From JAKFWF01 sp031367505 (GTDB lineage: Bacteria; Pseudomonadota; Alphaproteobacteria; Rhizobiales; Hyphomicrobiaceae): a stretch of DNA of 64,000 nt. The notes beneath the pieces are model-generated. The model was not told the origin of the DNA. It did no database searches and saw nothing but the letters and a program-made list of their open reading frames with translations. This document shows positions 62,468 to 64,000 of the stretch, one piece after another. Each line of letters starts with the position of its first letter. Within the stretch, counting starts at the first letter, position 1. The DNA lies in assembly GCA_031367505.1 (NCBI GenBank), contig JANLPY010000380.1, forward strand, positions 1 through 64,000, in the 5' to 3' direction. A program made the translations under genes and the position numbers.

Positions 62468-63433
62468 ATGGTTCAGATCAATGATCTGTTTCAAACGGCT
62501 TCGGATGTTCGGCGCGACACATTCATGGGCGTAGAGCGGGTTGCGGCTGATGAGGTGCCAAAACGCGCGATCGCGGTGATGGGCATTCCAGGTGCGACGC
62601 CGTATGCCTCGACGGGTGCCTACTGCCGCGCAGCACCTGTGGCAATACGAGATGAAATCGCCCGCTACTCGAGCACGATCACGCATCACAACTTTGATCT
62701 CGGAGGCGCTTTGCTCCCCGAGGGAGCTCGGCTCGTCGACGTTGGAGATCTGGAATTCGATGCCAACGACTTTGCCGCCAACCGTCAGCGCATTCGAAAT
62801 ACGGTGAGTATGTTTCTCCAGCGGGGTGTGGTTCCCGTCGTGTTTGGCGGCGATGACAGTGTGCAGATTCCGATTATCGAGGCGTTTGCTGCTCGGAGCG
62901 AAATCACAATTCTGCAAATTGATGCGCACATCGATTGGCGTGACGAAGTCCAGGGCGAACGGCTTGGGCTTTCGAGCACAATGCGTCGGGCATCCGAGAT
63001 GGCAGGAGTGACGACGATCGTCCAAGCCGGCGCCCGAGGCGTTGGCAGCGCACGCACTGCCGATGTCGAGGATGCGATCTCGTACGGGGTAAAGCTGTTT
63101 GACATGCAGCGCATTCGACGCGAGGGCATTGCCGCAGTTATCGAGGCGATCCCGATCAACACCCCGGTCATCGTCTGCCTGGACGTCGATGGCCTCGACC
63201 CCAGCATCGTACCAGCGGTGATTGGGCGGTCACCCGGCGGATTGATTTTCGGGGACGTGGCTCAGCTTATAATTGGCGCATCCGGCCGTGCGCCGATCGC
63301 CGGGTTCAACATCGTTGAGCTGGTGCCTGAGAACGATATTGGCGGGCAAGGGGTGCTCGTTGCCGCGCGTCTCGCGATGCTTGGCATTGGCCTTGCTGCG
63401 CGGGCACAAATTCGTTACGGCGCTCAAGCTTGA
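62468..63433 (+). CDS. Arginase/agmatinase-family ureohydrolase
   Basis: From the ATG at 62468, with AAGGG at good spacing, the 321-residue protein shows the ureohydrolase fold. Metal ligands DAHID (Asp152, His154, Asp156) and LDVDGLDP (Asp239, Asp241) are present. The first metal-binding motif is GGDDS instead of the usual GGDHS, so Asp130 replaces the His. The family hydrolyses guanidino compounds such as agmatine to release urea; the exact substrate is not shown. Alternative starts at 62462 and 62414 exist. Confidence 0.87.
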   Translation: MVQINDLFQTASDVRRDTFMGVERVAADEVPKRAIAVMGIPGATPYASTGAYCRAAPVAIRDEIARYSSTITHHNFDLGGALLPEGARLVDVGDLEFDANDFAANRQRIRNTVSMFLQRGVVPVVFGGDDSVQIPIIEAFAARSEITILQIDAHIDWRDEVQGERLGLSSTMRRASEMAGVTTIVQAGARGVGSARTADVEDAISYGVKLFDMQRIRREGIAAVIEAIPINTPVIVCLDVDGLDPSIVPAVIGRSPGGLIFGDVAQLIIGASGRAPIAGFNIVELVPENDIGGQGVLVAARLAMLGIGLAARAQIRYGAQA

Positions 63434-63511
63434 GATCTCTGACTTCAATTGACACGGTATTCGGTTTATATGCCGTCTCATCGGGTCACTGCGAGTTAGG
63501 GATACGGCGCC

Positions 63512-64000
63512 ATGACGCTTCAATCTTCCATGCGCTTAGCTTTGATTTTGGTATTGGCGGCGTATGCCACACCGGTTGCCGCGCAGCGCAAGTTGCCGCC
63601 GCCATCGCGCGACGCGGTCCAGCTTTCGTTTGCGCCGATCGTCAAGCAGACGGCACCGGCTGTGGTGAATGTGTATGTGCGAACGCGGGTGCAGGCATTT
63701 ACTTCGCCGTTTGCCGACGATCCAGTATTTCGGCGTTTCTTCGGTGATCGGTTCGGGCAACAGACCGAGCGTCAGCAGAATTCGCTGGGCTCTGGTGTGA
63801 TCGTGAATTCGAGTGGGATCATCGTCACCAACACGCACGTGATCAAGGGCGGCGGCCAAACCGAAATTAAGGTGGTGCTCGCCGACAAGCGCGAGTTCGA
63901 CGCCAAGGTCATCCTGCAGGACGAAAAGACCGACATTGCGGTACTTCGTATTGAAGGCGGCGACGGCAAGTTTCCGACACTGGAATTTGAAGATAGCGAC
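63512..64000 (+). CDS. DegP/HtrA-type serine protease, N-terminal part (cut by window edge)
   Basis: The frame from the ATG at 63512 is open to the window end (163 codons). It starts with a signal peptide (LALILVLAAYATPVAA) and then reads KQTAPAVVNVYVRTRV, LGSGVIVNSSGIIVTNTHVI and DEKTDIAVLRIEG. The catalytic His (TNTHVI) and Asp (KTDIAVL) of the trypsin-like domain are present; the Ser and PDZ domains lie outside. It should be a periplasmic protein-quality-control protease. Confidence 0.9.
   Translation, partial: MTLQSSMRLALILVLAAYATPVAAQRKLPPPSRDAVQLSFAPIVKQTAPAVVNVYVRTRVQAFTSPFADDPVFRRFFGDRFGQQTERQQNSLGSGVIVNSSGIIVTNTHVIKGGGQTEIKVVLADKREFDAKVILQDEKTDIAVLRIEGGDGKFPTLEFEDSD

Overview
The window looks like chromosomal DNA of an alphaproteobacterium, most probably of the Hyphomicrobiales (Rhizobiales). 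This is inferred from moderately high GC, an unbroken str-S10-spc-alpha ribosomal supercluster without rpmJ, a short adenylate kinase, a membrane-anchored CycM-type cytochrome c divergent from kdsB-pheA, and a DegP/HtrA protease downstream of rplQ. No rRNA, tRNA, CRISPR array or prophage was seen.

Left part (1-13.3 kb). A 5'-truncated HlyC-type acyltransferase gene abuts a REP-associated (RAYT) transposase flanked by inverted GGGGACAGTATAC repeats, just upstream of dapD. Next come a two-TM membrane protein, a thermonuclease with a sunset-like tail, a GH114-like protein, an XdhC/MocA pair for molybdoenzyme maturation, a saccharopine dehydrogenase-like gene overlapping an alpha/beta hydrolase, three consecutive YafK-type L,D-transpeptidases and accA.

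Middle part (13.4-42.4 kb). A RidA protein and a creatininase-family amidohydrolase are followed by an orphan biotin-carrying carboxylase alpha chain, an orphan PotB-like permease and a class C beta-lactamase-like hydrolase. A leftward run then encodes a Yej-type peptide importer with two binding proteins (yejA-yejA-yejB-yejE-yejF), a GhrA-like reductase and a caspase-fold peptidase. The cytochrome c and kdsB-pheA-SDR genes follow, then a Fic protein, NudC and a branched-chain amino acid type importer. In that importer LivM, LivG and LivF are one polypeptide, and the substrate-binding protein gene is split by an in-frame TAA. A 3-hydroxyacyl-CoA dehydrogenase-like gene ends this part.

Right part (42.4-64 kb). 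rpsL-rpsG-fusA-tuf, rpsJ-rplC-rplD-rplW-rplB-rpsS-rplV-rpsC-rplP-rpmC-rpsQ, rplN-rplX-rplE-rpsN-rpsH-rplF-rplR-rpsE-rpmD-rplO-secY-adk, and rpsM-rpsK-rpoA-rplQ run in order on the + strand. Between rpoA and rplQ lies a four-copy, exactly 60-bp tandem array of hairpin units. A UUCG-loop terminator closes the cluster, followed by an arginase/agmatinase-family gene and the start of a DegP-type protease cut by the window edge.

I did not find a convincing new defence or biosynthetic system. The oddities most worth attention are the 60-bp hairpin array between rpoA and rplQ, the nonsense codon in the Liv binding protein beside the triple-fusion transporter, the three L,D-transpeptidases (one with an apparent double frameshift), the peptide-transporter/caspase run, the truncated HlyC gene and a collapsed DUF4166-like remnant.
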